Made by a program: the position numbers and the translations under genes. A stretch of DNA of 64,000 nt, from NCBI RefSeq assembly GCF_900496995.4, contig NC_044030.1, positions 682,001 through 746,000 of the forward strand, read 5' to 3'. Under the pieces are notes generated by a model. The model was given only the letters and a program-made list of their open reading frames with translations, did not search any database and was not told the DNA's origin. This stretch comes from Aquila chrysaetos chrysaetos (lineage: Eukaryota; Chordata; Aves; Accipitriformes; Accipitridae). Below are positions 16,701 through 28,531 of this stretch, piece by piece; within the stretch, counting starts at the first letter, position 1, and each line of letters begins with the position of its first letter.

Positions 16701-19700
16701 CGTCTGCCTGTCCGCCAGGCAGAGCGTGTTCCTGAGGACAGTCAGGGCCGCCGTCCTGATGCCGCAGTCGTCGTCCGCAGTCGCTGCGTGACCTCTGGCA
16801 GCAGGCCTCGCAGAGTCGCCGCCTACGCCAAACAGGCGATCTCATTTTGTGACCGCAAAAGGAAACCGCGCTGGCAGACCGCGCTGGCGGAGCCGCTCCG
16901 CGTGTAGAAGGTGCGGCGCCGCTCGGGCAGACGTCCGTGTGCGGCGCAGCCCGGGGCCTGGCCTGAAGCGCTCGGGGGCCGCCCAACGGGGGACGCGGGG
17001 GCAGCGGCCACCCTTCCCGCCGCTCCCGCCGCTGCCGGCACAGCCCGAGCGAGCCGCTGCCCACACCACCACCCGCAGCCCAGCCCCAGGCGGAGACCCT
17101 CGCTGTGCCCGGCTGCCCCTGCTCACCTTCTCGGGTCTGCCAGACAGCGTGGCGAGGCTCGTGACTGCCATCCTGCGCAGCGCCAAGCTCTCGCTCCGCA
17201 GGTGGAACCGGAGGACGTGCAGGGTGTCGCCGTCGACGCGCCCAAAGTCGTCGTCGTCCAGGAGCTGAAACGCACCAGGCAGCGGAGTGAGAGCCTGGCA
17301 CGGCCAGCAGAGCTCCCGGGTGGCTTGGGGCAAGGCACCAGGGCTGGTCACAGCCCCCGCAGAGGGCCCTCACCGCCTCGCCTCTGCCCTCTGCCTCACG
17401 CCCGCAGCCCAGCTGCCCCCCGCCCGCCCTCAGAGAGGCAGCGCTCGCCACCAGGCCCACCTCGACGAAGACGGCCATGGTGCCCATGTCCTGGCAGGCC
17501 CGGAGACCTCGGAGCGCCTGTGCGGACAGGGAGGCGCAGCAGGCCGGCGCTTCACGCCGCAGCACCCTGGCCGGGGGGAAAAAAGGCATTGGCGGCAGCC
17601 AGCTGGGCAGGCAAACCCCTCTGGGAGCGCGCTGCCAGCCCCAGCCATTCCCCCCCAGGCCAGGCCAGGCCAGGCCAGACGGGGCAAGGCTGCCTTCGTG
17701 CCTTGCCTCGGCTGCTTGCGCCCCACCGCCCGCGAGGAAGGCGATTGTTGCGGGGGGGTGCTGCGGCCCGAGGGTAGAAACGCCGGGGGAGACGAGGGCA
17801 ACCGAGAAGGCTCTCACCTCGTCAGCGCGGCGATACCGGTGGGGTAGGTCTCGGGGCTCATGAGCGCGTCCCAGGCGCCCTGCCTCCCGATGTCTTCGGC
17901 CAGGGAGGCGCCGCCCAGGCAGTGGAACAGGGCTTGCATGGTGCTCACCGTGCTCCTGCACGCAGAGCAAACCACGGTCACCCGTGGAGCCCCGGCCCCA
18001 GCTCTGGGCCCGGGGCAGAGACCAGGGAGGGGACAGAGCACCTGATGGGGCGGACTGGAGGATGGCTGGCCTCCCTGCTCCGGCTGCCAGCGGTGCAGCA
18101 GCCCCGCCCCGGGCTCTTCAAGCTGAAGGAGAGCTGGAGGACCACGGCCACGAAGAGCTCGTCGACAAGTACGCGCACGCAGTCTCGGCTGGAGGGCACC
18201 ACGAAGATCTCGTGCATGGCACCAGCTACCTACGGAAAACAACCAGGGAGCGCTCTCGCCGCAGAGACGTCCCGCGGCGCTGCCTGGGGCTGGGGGCCTC
18301 GGGCGCTGCCCTGAGCTGAGGGAGACAGATGCCAGGGCAGAGCCCGGAGCCCAGCCGTGGGGGGCTCTCGGGGCTCGGCTCCCTTTCGCGGCGCAGGCCC
18401 GCGAGCCGAGCCTTCGTGCTTCCCTCCAGAGGGAACGGCCCAGCCGGCCCCACGGGCCCTGCTGGCTGCCCGGGGCTCCCCTGCCCAGCCCCACAGCCTG
18501 CTCTGCCCAGGCAGCCCCGCCGCCCCGGGCTTCCCGGCGGCCGAGCAGGCAGGCGGCGGCGGCGAGGAGGGAGGAGAGCCGCCGAGGGCGGCAGAGGCGG
18601 GGGCGGGCTGCCTGCCCGCGTGCTGCGGGCCGAGCAGCACGTGCTGCCCTGCCTGGCTGTGGCCCCGAGGCCCCTGGCCCCAGCGCCCCTGGGGAGGTCC
18701 GGGCTTGGGGGCAGGCGGAGAGGGGGGGACGGGCTGGAGAGGGGCACGCAGGGGGGGGGAGCAGGCCTCATCCGGACACTCACAGCCAGGAAACGGCAGC
18801 GGCTGCATTCTCCCGTGTCGCCGCGCTGGCTGGCGTCTTCCTGCTGCAGCAGCAGCCTCCTCAGCACGCTGTCCGCCAGGCAGGGCTCAGAGGCCAGGAT
18901 CCTCCACATGGCCCTGGCAGTGCTGCAGAGACCGAGCGCGCCGTCAGGGGGGCCGCCTCGGCCACCCCCCTTCTGCCTGGGCAGGCCCCAGAGGTCCCGA
19001 GCTGCCCCCGAGGCTGGCTGCCCACCTACCTGTCACAGTGCGGGGAAGCCCGCAGCAGGCCGGCGGTCACCTTCCGAGGGTTCAGGTGGGCCACCTGGAC
19101 GAGGGTCGTCCTCAGGATGTCCTGGAGCGGCTTCCGGCTGAGGTGCGCCAGCTGCACGTGGATGGTCTGCGTGATCTCTTCCACCTGGCGGAGGCAGCGG
19201 GGTGCAGCGGGGTGCAGCGCAGCCACGGGCCCGGCTGCCACCGAGAACCGCTTCCCTCCCGTCGCTCCTTGCCGGCCGCAAAGGCCGCCGCCCGCCGGGC
19301 GCTCCCCAGCCCGGGACTTGGGGCGGGGAAGCGGCCCCCGCAGGGCACGCGCACAGGGCGATCCGGCCGCACGCCGCCTACCTCCACCAGCTCCGAGCAC
19401 GAGTGTCTCAAGACCACCTCCAGCACGTTGGCAACCGTCTGGGCGTCAGAGACCCTGGGGTGCACCATGTTGCTCAAGACGGTCAGGAGAAAGTCGCTCC
19501 TCTCCTTCGGGAGGAGGAAGCTCCCAAACACCTGAGGGAGGGAGGGAGGGAAGAGGTGTCGCAGCGAGTGCCCTGCTGGCGGGGCACGGCTGAGCAGCGG
19601 GGGCGGCTCCGGAGCGAGAAAGCGGGGGCGGCGCTGGCCTCCTGCCCCGGGACAAGGGCCAGCAGCAGGGGCTGCTCCGGAGGGATTGCAGCCGGATTGC

Positions 19701-19988
19701 AGCCGTGGCGCGTGTGGAGAGGAGAGGGAGCTGCCCTGCGGGCTGAAGGAGGGGCACAGGGGGGCGAGGGCACGGGCGCTAGCTCTGCTGGCCACCGGAG
19801 CTCGCGGTGGCCGGGACAGGGGGCTGCTGCACCGATGCTGGGTTAAAGCCTCGGGAAAGCTCCTCGCTGCAGAGAGCGGCGGGACCCCGCAGCCCGATCG
19901 CAGCCCGATCGCAGCCCGATCGGCGGGAGGCCGCGCCGTTCCCCGCGGTGGCGGCCGACGCACCCGTTCGCCCGAGCAAGGGGAGAGG

Positions 19989-20034
19989 AAGCGAGGGAGA
20001 AGCGAGGGAGAAGCGAGGGAGAAGCGAGGGAGAA
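19989..20034. repeat. 12-bp tandem repeat (gaagcgagggag), about 4 units
   Basis: Perfect short tandem repeat in the intron 3' of MROH exon 10 in the left arm. The reverse-complement counterpart is at 55486-55531 in the right arm. Confidence 0.85.
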
Positions 20035-21129
20035 GCTCGTTACCGTCGTCTCGTCAGCGGGCTCCTTGGGCCAGATAGTGCTAGCGCTTTCCCGCTGCGT
20101 TGGTAGCTCTCGATCCTCCCGTGCTGCCTGGCAGCCTGGGCAGGAGGGGGAACACACGGTGAGCTGGAGGCAGCAGGCGAGGGCGCGAGGGAGAGCTCTG
20201 CGCCTGGCTCTCCGTTCCGTGGGGAGCCAGAGCCGTGGCAGTGCGCCCGCTTCCAGGGGCAGGAGGGGAAACCCTCCCTCTTAGGCTGCAGAAGGGCACG
20301 AGAGCTGGGTCTGGCTGCCGGCTCGGGAGGAGGAGAGAAGCCCGGGAGGCTGCTGCCGCAGGCTCTCCAGCCCAAGGGTCCTCCGAGGCGGGCTGCCTGG
20401 GCCCCGGGCTTGGCGCAGCACGGCTGCTCCCCTGCTCCAGCCTCGCAGGAGTTTGCCGCTCCTTCCTCGAGAGGAGGGGGGCTGAGGCGGTGCGGCGCCT
20501 CGCCTGGGCCCGTGTGGCTGGAAGGCCCCGGCATCTCTCACCCTGTCGCAGCAGAACGAAGCTGTGCAAGGCACCGAGCGCCTCCGCAGCCGCGCAGCTG
20601 ATCTCGCGGTCCTCCTCGGCACAGGACAGAGCGACGTGCCCCATCAGCTGCCCCAGGAATTCCACCGGCTTCTCTCTGAAGAGGAAGAAGTTGCCCTTCC
20701 TGAAGGGCACGGCCTGTGGAGAGAGGAAGGAGCGGTAGCAGGGCCAAGCTGCGGCCGATGGGACGAAAGCCCTCGCCTCCGAGAGCGGGCCCCGGGCCGA
20801 GCGCCGCGTGAGCCAGAGCTCTGGAGGGCTCTGCCCTGCGCTGCGCCCCGCGGAGGCACGGCCTGCGGCAGCTGCGGCAGGGCAAGGAGCGTGCTGCCTC
20901 CCCGCGCAGGGAGCCCTGGAAGGGTTTTGCCTTCCCTCCCCGTGGGCCCGCGGGACTGGGGTGCCTGCCGGAGGCTTGAGACCCTGGCTCTGCTGGTCCT
21001 CCGCACCCCCATTCAGCTGCGGGAGCCCTCCTTCCCCGCCTGCGGGACTCCCCACCTCCGCAAAAGGGTGCAGCCACGCGCCCTCTCCTCCTTCTGGCAG
21101 GCTGTCCCCAGGCCTGGCACCGTCCTTCC

Positions 21130-21284
21130 CGGGAAGGGAAGGGAAGGGAAGGGAAGGGGAGGCAAGGGGAGGCGAGGGGAGGCGAGGCAAGGCAAGGGAA
21201 GTCAAGGCAAGGGAAGGCAAGGGAAGTCAAGGCAAGGGAAAGCAAGGCAAGGCAAGGGAGCGCAAGGCAAGGCAAGGGAGCGCC
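21130..21284. repeat. Low-complexity GGGAA/GGCAA purine-rich tract in an MROH intron
   Basis: Runs of gggaa, ggcaa and ggcga pentamers in the intron between MROH exons 8 and 9. The mirrored tract is at 54233-54387, with small internal differences between arms. Confidence 0.85.
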
Positions 21285-24200
21285 TGCGGGGCTGCAGCAG
21301 GAGCCCCGGGGCCAGGGGGCCGGGAGCGGGCAGCGGCAGCGGGGACGGGAAGGGCCTGAGCGCCCCGCAGGCCTTCCACGCTGAAGCGGCTGGGCAGCAG
21401 CCCAGGGGAGGGAGGGCTGCCGGAGCCGGGCCTGCAAAATGCTCCCACGGCCCGGGACGGAGCTGGCTCCCGAGAGAAAAGGCACGGGAGAGAGCAGCTC
21501 CCAGGGAGAGGGGCAAAGAGGCTGGCGCACGGCTGAGCCTTACCGAATCCCCTGCCACAGGCCCCTTACCTCCAGCATCAAAGAGGACATCCAGATCTGG
21601 CTCAGGCGGACAACCCTCCCCACAGCCCTCCGGCGCCTAGCCACTTCCTGGGATGCCATGAAGGGCAGCAGGACCTGAGAAGGGAAAAGCTGTTGGCCTT
21701 GGGAAGTGACGGCGGCTCCCGCAGCGGTGGCTCTGCCAAGCACCCGGCGGGGCTTCGGCAACGTGCCGCCAAGGCTTCCCCGGACGGGAGGAAGGCCTGG
21801 AACGCGGTCCGGCCGCCCCGCCACCTCAGGGACCGTTGCCGACCGTCGGTGACCTGCTGCGCTCAGGGAGGCAGCCGGATCCCCAGCCGCCTCTGCCCCC
21901 TTCCACGCGCCACCCCAAAAATAGCCGCGTGTCCCTTCTCCAGGAGGACGGGCACCCGCAGGGGGGCCCGCGCCAGGGAGGCCGGGCCACGGCCCCTGGG
22001 GAGGCCAGAAGAAGGGAGCTTCAGGGCCGGGCTCCCCCTGCACCGTGGCCACGTCCCAGCAGACCTCCGGCCTGCTGCCGCCTGGGGAGGAGAGCGTGAA
22101 GGGGGTGGGCAGCAAGGGCAGTGGCTCAGCGGTGCCAGCTGCCGGAGCAGGGGGCCTGGGAAGGACACTCGAGACTCTTTCCGCTGCTTTGGCTCGGGGC
22201 TGGGGCGCGCACGCTCCAGAAGGTCGCGTCGCTTTGGGGTAAGGCAAGCGAGAGAGCCCGCCAGCTCTGCTCTCGGCAAACGCCTGACCTGCAAGATCCT
22301 CTCCACTGTCACGTCGCTGGAGCTCAGCCGAGCGCCGTGCATCAGCACCTCCAGCACGCTGTCCAGAGTTCTCAGGATCTGTGAGGGGGTGCGGCGGGTG
22401 AGGTGCTTGCACCGGCCCTTCTTCCTTGCGGGAAGCTGGCTCGAGTTGCTTGCACCTGAAGCGGGCCTCAGCTGCCCGCCCTCTGATGCCCAGGAGAGGC
22501 CTCCGGGTCTCCCGGCTCTTCCTTCTTCTCCTGTCGTCGTCTTCCCGCAGCCAAAGCCGACTCGGAAGACGAGCACAGGGACTGACCGGCGGGCTCTCCG
22601 TAGCTCAGCCCACGCTCACCTCGGCATCGAGCGAAGCACGTTCGCTGTCCGTCTGCGCTGGAGGAAGGTGGAAGATGCTGTGGAGGCAGGGGCAGAGGTG
22701 CTGTGCCAGCAGGCCTTCCTTCTCTTCGCTGCAAGGAGAGAAGGCGCCGGGTGGATGCCGAGGCTTCCCCGTCCGGCAAGGTGGCCGCAGCCATCGGGGC
22801 TGGCAGTCCCCGGGGTGGTGCCCGTACGAGGCGGGGAAGGGACGCGTGGAGGCAATCTCCTCCCTCCCCTCTGCCGCTAAGCCGCGGACAGAGGGCAGTC
22901 CCGGCCGGCGGAGCCCGAACGCAGCCTCTCGAGCCGAGAGGCACCAGGGAGCCCCGGAGCACCCTCCGCCCTCCCATCTGGCCCACCGACGGACCGAGCG
23001 CGAGGGAGAGCGCCGGCCCGAAGACAGTGCCGCCAGGGTCCTGCCAGGAGAGGGGATGCCTGGTGCCATCCTGGCACCCTGGCACGTGGGGAGGCCCTGG
23101 CCCGGCCGGAGTCTGGGGCAGGTACCTCACGGCAGCGACGGCAAGCACGGCTTGCTGCCACATCACGGCGTCTGTGCTGCGAGGGGCCTCCTTTCGCCGC
23201 AGTAGCTGGGGAGGGAGAGCACGGCCGGGATGGGGCAGGGGAGCTGCCGGCGCCCGGCCCCAGTCCGCAGCCGGCACCGGCACCCGGAGCGTGGCCCCGG
23301 GGCAGGCAGGGCTGTTGCCACGGAGGCCTGTCTCGCCCTCTCCCTGTGCCCACGTGCCCGAGTGCTGGCTGCCCTTAGCGCCGGGCCGGTGCTCGGCCAG
23401 CTTTGCCCCCCTCCCTCAGCCCCCTCACCTCTATTTTCTCCAGCAGCTCACGTGCCGACGAGGAACTGGGCCGGTACCTGCCCCGCAGCCAGGCTCCGCA
23501 GAGCGTGCGGATGGCGGCCAGAAACCTCCGCTTCGAGGCCTCTTCCTGACGGCGAGGGAGAAGAGAGACAGCGAGGGAGGGTGAGGGGGCAGAAGCACGG
23601 CCGGCAGGAGCAGGGGCTCGAGGGGCTGCAGGGCCGGCGGGGGGCCGGCAGGGGAGCAGCTCTGCACAGCCAGCAGCCCTCCGAGAGCCCGCGCGCAGGC
23701 AGCAGGCACGGCAGCACCTCGCTGCTGACAAAGTCTGCAGTTACCCTGCCGGTGCTGTGGAGAAAGGCCAAGAAGCAGTCGAGGGCTTCCTTCTCCTCGC
23801 CCTCCAGCTGGCAGCGGGAGGCGGCAGCAGCTGCACAAGAGCGGGGAGAGCTGTAGGCAGGGGCGGGAGGTAGAGGGAAGAGAGGGGCTCCCTCTCCGGC
23901 CCTGCGCCGCCGCCCTGCACGCAGCGAGACCCGGGCCAGGGCGCCGATGCCCCTGGCGTCTCCCCAGGACGCCGCTAGCAGCAGGGCGGGAGAGGTGCCA
24001 GCCCTGCAGCTGCGCCGCCTCCTTCCAGCCCGGCTGCCTCTCCCTGCCCCGCTCTGGGTGCTGAGGCAGGAGGTGGTCCCGTCGATGCTCACTTATGGCG
24101 GGGATGCCGGAGCTCTCGTCCTCCTCCGCACGTGTGGCGGGGCCAGCGGAGCCCAAGTCCTCGCCGCGCAGCTCGCGCCGCCCAGGGCTTTCTGACCGCT

Positions 24201-24893
24201 GCCGCTCCTCTGCGGCCACCCCGGCCCTTTCACCCTCTGCCGCCCCGGGCGCGCGGCTCCTGCGGGGGGAACGTCTGTGGGGAGACAGAGGAAGGGGCTG
24301 AGGGTGGGGAGGGGGCAGCCCACGGCGAGCGGCCCCGTCCCAGCGCTGCCTGGCCGGAGCAGGCGGGCGGTGGGGCGGAGGAGCTGGGCAGGGACGGGGG
24401 GGGTCTGCCGCAGCATGCCGTCTGCCAGCGGGCACCACCCCAGCCCTGGCGCCGGCTCTCCTGCCCCCAGCCCCTTCTGGAAGGGCCTGCCTGCCGGGCC
24501 CAGGCCCCTTGGGGTCCCTGTGGCGCCGGCCCAGCCCCAGCCCTGCGCTCTTACCGCGGAGGCGGCGGAGCCTTGGGGAAACCCCTGGTGCGCCAGGGGC
24601 CGAAGGGAACCCCGCGCTCTGCGCGTAGAGGCTCTCGCACGAGCTGCGGGATTCATGTCCTGTCCTCGGCAGAGTCCCGGACACTGTGGGGCTGACGCGC
24701 CGGCGCTGGGCATCACTAGCTGCCGCAAGAGGAGGTCACAAAGGGCCCTATTACCCGCCAGCCGGGGCAGGGCGTGCCCCCCGTGACACGGGCTCTCCCA
24801 GGGGAGTTGACCCGCCGTCCTCCGGCCGCAGCCTCCGGTCCCTCTGCGCGCCTCCCTGCCCCAGGCGGGACTCCCCAGCGCTGGCGCTCCCCC

Positions 24894-25405
24894 TGTTATA
24901 AGTGGCGACGACAAACTCTACGCCAGCCCGTGGACAGTCCAATCAAAATTTATTGAAGCAAGCGGCAAACAGGCAAAACAGCGCTGGGCGGCCGGGGAGT
25001 CTCTGCTCTACCAACGGGCGCGCCCCCAACCCCTTTAGAGTCCCCTTTTTACAGCCCTTGGCTGCCGGGCTGAAGCCCAGAGTCCCGGCCCGCGTGGCCT
25101 TGCCTAGCGTCTTCTGCGATTGCACGTCTGGTGGCTAAGGGGGTCGTGGGATTGAAGGTTGTAGTCTTCTTCTGCGTTTCTTGTCATTTAGAGCATGCGT
25201 ACCTTAAAATATTTCCTTATTGGGCATTGAAAGCCGATCTAGCCCGTTCACTTAGCAGGACCTTACAGTTACAAAGTTTCCAACTGCCCCTGTTTGCAAG
25301 AGCTAACACTGCCTTGCAAAAGCGAACATACTGTGCAAGGCTTACAAAACCGGTTTGATTAACAAATACATATGATGAATTAATACATAAGATGAATTTA
25401 TCACA
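24894..25405 (-). repeat. ERV LTR (512 bp)
   Basis: Minus-strand TGTGATAAATTC...CTTATAACA. It contains AATAAA (minus strand) about 60 bp before its 3' end. The inner edge abuts CCTAC in antisense, that is GTAGG at 25406-25410, which is also the first five bases of the RT 3' fragment. Confidence 0.92.
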
Positions 25406-28083
25406 GTAGGGATTATTTTGCCTTTGAATGGGAAGATCCTGAAACCCATAGGAAACAACAATTAAGATGGACTGTACTCCCACAGGGGTTTACAGAATCA
25501 CCAAATTTGTTTGGGCAAGCTTTAGAACAAGTATTAGACACTTTTGAATTAAACCCAGAAGTGACTTTAGTGCAGTATGTAGATGATCTGTTGTTAGCTG
25601 GGGAAGATCAGGAGGCTGTTAGAAATGAGAGCATTAGATTATTGAACTTTTTAAGCCTAAAGGGATTGAAAGTTTCAAAGTCTAAATTGCAGTTTACTGA
25701 AGAGGAAGTAAATACTTAGGACACTGGCTGAGCAAGGGAACTAAGAAACTAGCCCTGAACGAGTGAACGGTATTTTATCCCTCAGGCACCAACAAACAAG
25801 AGGCAGATAAGGCAATTGTTAGGACTTTTAGGGTACTGTAGACAATGGATTGAAAATTATAGCAGCAAAGTGAAGTTTTTGTATCAGAAATTAGTGGGAG
25901 TAGGATTAATAAAATGGACTCAAGAGGACGAACAGAGTCTAGAAAACCTCAAAGCTGACCTTGTAAATGCTCCGGTGTTAAGTTTACCCGATATTAAACG
26001 ACCATTTTATTTGTTTGTGAATTCAGAGGGAGGAACAGCCTTTGGGATACTAACCCAGGAGTGGGCTGGAAGAAAGAAACCCATAGGCTATTTTTCTAAA
26101 CTTAGATATGGTTAGCAGGGGATGGCCTACTTGCTTACAAGCTATAGTAGCCACGGCCCCTTTAGTTGAAGAAGCTGGGAAAGTAACTCTAGGGGGAGAA
26201 TTGAAAGTATATACACCTCATAACGTACGGGGAGTATTACAGCAGAAGGCAGACACATAGATCACTGACGCCAGGCTGCTGAAATACGAGGGTATTTTAA
26301 TACATTCCCCCAAGTTGGAACTTGAAACAACTAGCTTGCAAAACCCAGCTCAGTTCTTATATGGGGAACCAAATGAGAACCTAATTCATGATTGCGTGCA
26401 ATTAATAGAACACCAAACCAAAATTAGAGAAGATTTAGAAGAAGAGGAACTACCGAACGGGTTGAAATTATTTGTAGATGGGTCATCACGAGTGGTAAAT
26501 GGGAAGCGAAGATCAGGGTATGCGATAATAGATGGGACCACCCTAGAGGTGAAAGAATCTGGCCCCCTCGAGGCGACGTGGTCAGCCCAAGCTTGTGAAT
26601 TATATGCGGTATTAAGAGCTTTGCAGTTATTGAAAAATAAACAAGGGACGATATTTACAGATTCCAAATATGCATTCGGGTAGTTCATACATTTGGCAAA
26701 ATTTGGGAAGAACGAGGGTTAGTAAACTCTCAAGGGAAGGGCCTAGTACATGAGGCCTTGATAAAACAAACTCTAGAGGCTCTAAGAGGACCCAAACAAA
26801 TTGCAGTAGTACATGTGAAAGGCCATCAGAGGGGTGTCAATAAACAAATAAGGGGAAATAATTTAGCTGATGAAGAAGCAAAGAAAGCCGCCTTACTAAT
26901 CGTAAAGGAAGTGGAACAGACACAGACTCCAATAAAAGCCAATGGTATCGTGAGTTTTACCACTCAAGAAAAGGAAAAACTCAAACAAGCGGGGGTTATT
27001 GAAAAGGACGGGAAATGGTGTCTCCCTGATGGGAGAGAAGTAATTCCAAAGGGGGCGGCATGGAGAATAATGAGAGAATTTCACAGGCAAACTCATTGGG
27101 GAGTACAGCATTGGTAGACCAATTCGGAACTAAGTATATGTGTATAGGAATATATGATATAGCCAAGAAAATCGTTGGGGAATGTTTACCATGCCAAAGG
27201 GTAAATAAGCATCAGCTCAGGGAAAGAGTACTAGGAGGACGCGAACTGGCTAAGAGACCATTTGAAAGAATACAAATCGATTTTACCGAACTTCCCAAAG
27301 TGGGCAGATACAAATATCTCCTAGTACTAGTGGACCATTTGACCCACTTTGTGGAGGCCTTTCCGGTAGCCCGAGCCACTGCAAAAGCTGTAGTCAAGGT
27401 ACTGCTGGAAAACATCGTACCGCGGTATGGAAACATAGCAGTAATTGATTCAGATCGGGGACACCATTTTACCTCCAAGGTTATCAAGGAGATCTCGGAT
27501 CTCTTAGGAACTAAATGGGAATATCATACCCCATGGCATCCACAGAGTTCAGGAAAAGTGGAAAGAATGGGGAAATTAAGAAACATTTGACTAAATTGAT
27601 CATTGAAACTAAAATGAATTGGATAAAATGTTTACCATTAGCCTTATTAAATGTAAGGACACAACCCAGAGCAGACACTGGGGTCTCTCCTTTTGAAATG
27701 TTATATGGGATGCCCTATGACCTAGAAATGCCGATTGAACACCCAAAGGGAGAAGAAAAATTCTTACAGGAATGTATCGTCGAACTCATGAAGAGACGGC
27801 AAGAATTGATAAAGGACTGATAGTGCAGAGACCACCCTTAGATATTGCAATACACAAAATTACACCCAGAGATAAAAGTACTGATCAAAACTTGGAAAGA
27901 ATCATCTCTAACTCCCTGTTGGGAGGGACCGTTTTCTTGTTTTGCTTACTACAGATACTGCAGTCCGGACTGCCGAAAGAGGGTGGACTCATGCAAGCAG
28001 AATCAAAGGACCAATTCAGAGCTCACATTGGGAGGCGATTAGAGACCCTGACAGCTTGAAAATTACGTTCCGAAGGAAAGCAG
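25406..28083 (+). pseudogene. ERV pol, 3' part: RT from mid-domain, RNase H, integrase (left copy)
   Basis: Begins abruptly within RT at the GTAGG duplication. YVDD catalytic box at 25576-25587. Then come the connection region, RNase H (LFVDGSS, ACELYAVL, FTDSKYA) and integrase (an H-H-C-C zinc-binding region around 27,080-27,200, the IQIDFTEL and VIDSDRG catalytic stretches, HPQSSGKVER). Broken by single-base deletions, for example near 25,710, 26,682 and 27,110, and by a nonsense change near 26,260. The 5' half of the same pol lies in opposite orientation at 30,667-31,440. Confidence 0.88.
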
Positions 28084-28335
28084 ATGAGTGAGACTGTCTT
28101 TTGTAACAACCCCAACTGTATATGTTATCCCTTTGTATGTTATAGGTGTAAACTCTGTAGAGAAAAGTGGTGGGTCCATTGCCCCTATAGATATTCCCCT
28201 AGCGGTATTTGCCACGAATGTTATAATCACGAACGGGAATTAACTGAACAAGCATTACGTGTGGGAGTAGCAACTGGGAAAATTCAGACGGGTCGTGACC
28301 AGAGTGAGATGTGGAGTCTGGGAGGTGAAAAATAA
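28084..28335 (+). CDS. Small Cys-rich frame between pol and env (83 codons), left ERV
   Basis: Starts [12 protein letters not shown] and is rich in cysteine (pairs such as [23 protein letters not shown]). It keeps an open frame although the flanking pol and env are broken in this copy. The homologous frame in the right ERV is 47387-47136 (minus strand). It overlaps the end of pol slightly and lies where accessory genes of complex retroviruses lie. I do not recognise the family. Zinc binding is a guess from cysteine spacing. Confidence 0.45.
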   Translation: MSETVFCNNPNCICYPFVCYRCKLCREKWWVHCPYRYSPSGICHECYNHERELTEQALRVGVATGKIQTGRDQSEMWSLGGEK

Positions 28336-28531
28336 GAGTTGGGAGATCTATAAGTCAAAGTTGACTAAATATGACAAAGGAGGTTCCCCTGAAGAATACG
28401 ACTGCTGCCGAGAAGATGGTACACCTCGCTGCTCTAAGCAGCAGAGTAGGCAGAGGAGAAGGCAGAGGCGTACTGCTGTGGGGATTGAGGTTAATGAACC
28501 ACCTCCAGAGATGGCACATGAGGTCCCTTGA
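28295..28531 (+). CDS. Small Arg-rich frame overlapping the env start (78 codons), left ERV
   Basis: Starts [12 protein letters not shown] and contains the basic run [12 protein letters not shown] followed by an acidic and proline-containing tail ending EMAHEVP. It overlaps the Cys-rich frame by 41 nt and the 5' end of env in another phase. The right ERV has the same frame at 47176-46940. The basic run resembles RNA-binding arginine-rich motifs; that resemblance alone does not show a function. Confidence 0.4.
   Translation: MTRVRCGVWEVKNKSWEIYKSKLTKYDKGGSPEEYDCCREDGTPRCSKQQSRQRRRQRRTAVGIEVNEPPPEMAHEVP

Larger units (their letters stand above)
14432..24713 (-). pseudogene. MROH-family (maestro heat-like repeat) gene, left-arm copy with frame lesions
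   Basis: Same 23 GT-AG exons as the right-arm gene: 24713-24555, 24274-24093, 23830-23745, 23545-23429, 23205-23126, 22728-22620, 22378-22289, 21674-21570, 20713-20542, 20135-20044, 19531-19382, 19184-19030, 18922-18784, 18229-18042, 17955-17818, 17566-17461, 17264-17127, 16822-16647, 16444-16289, 15930-15829, 15467-15365, 15013-14954, 14638-14432. Differences from the right copy: exon 1 is 2 bp short at its donor (CCGCG|GTAAG against CCGCCAG|GTAAG), shifting exon 2 into an early stop; exon 6 lacks one CAG codon, in frame; exon 18 lacks one G near 16776; exon 23 has one lost and two gained bases, so the normal stop at 14434-14432 is read out of frame. Nineteen of the 23 exons keep identical length. 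Decay and consensus error are both possible, so the pseudogene call is provisional. Confidence 0.75.

Noticed and set aside
21130-21284. Telomere-like repeat
   Set aside because: Units are GGGAA/GGCAA pentamers and not TTAGGG.
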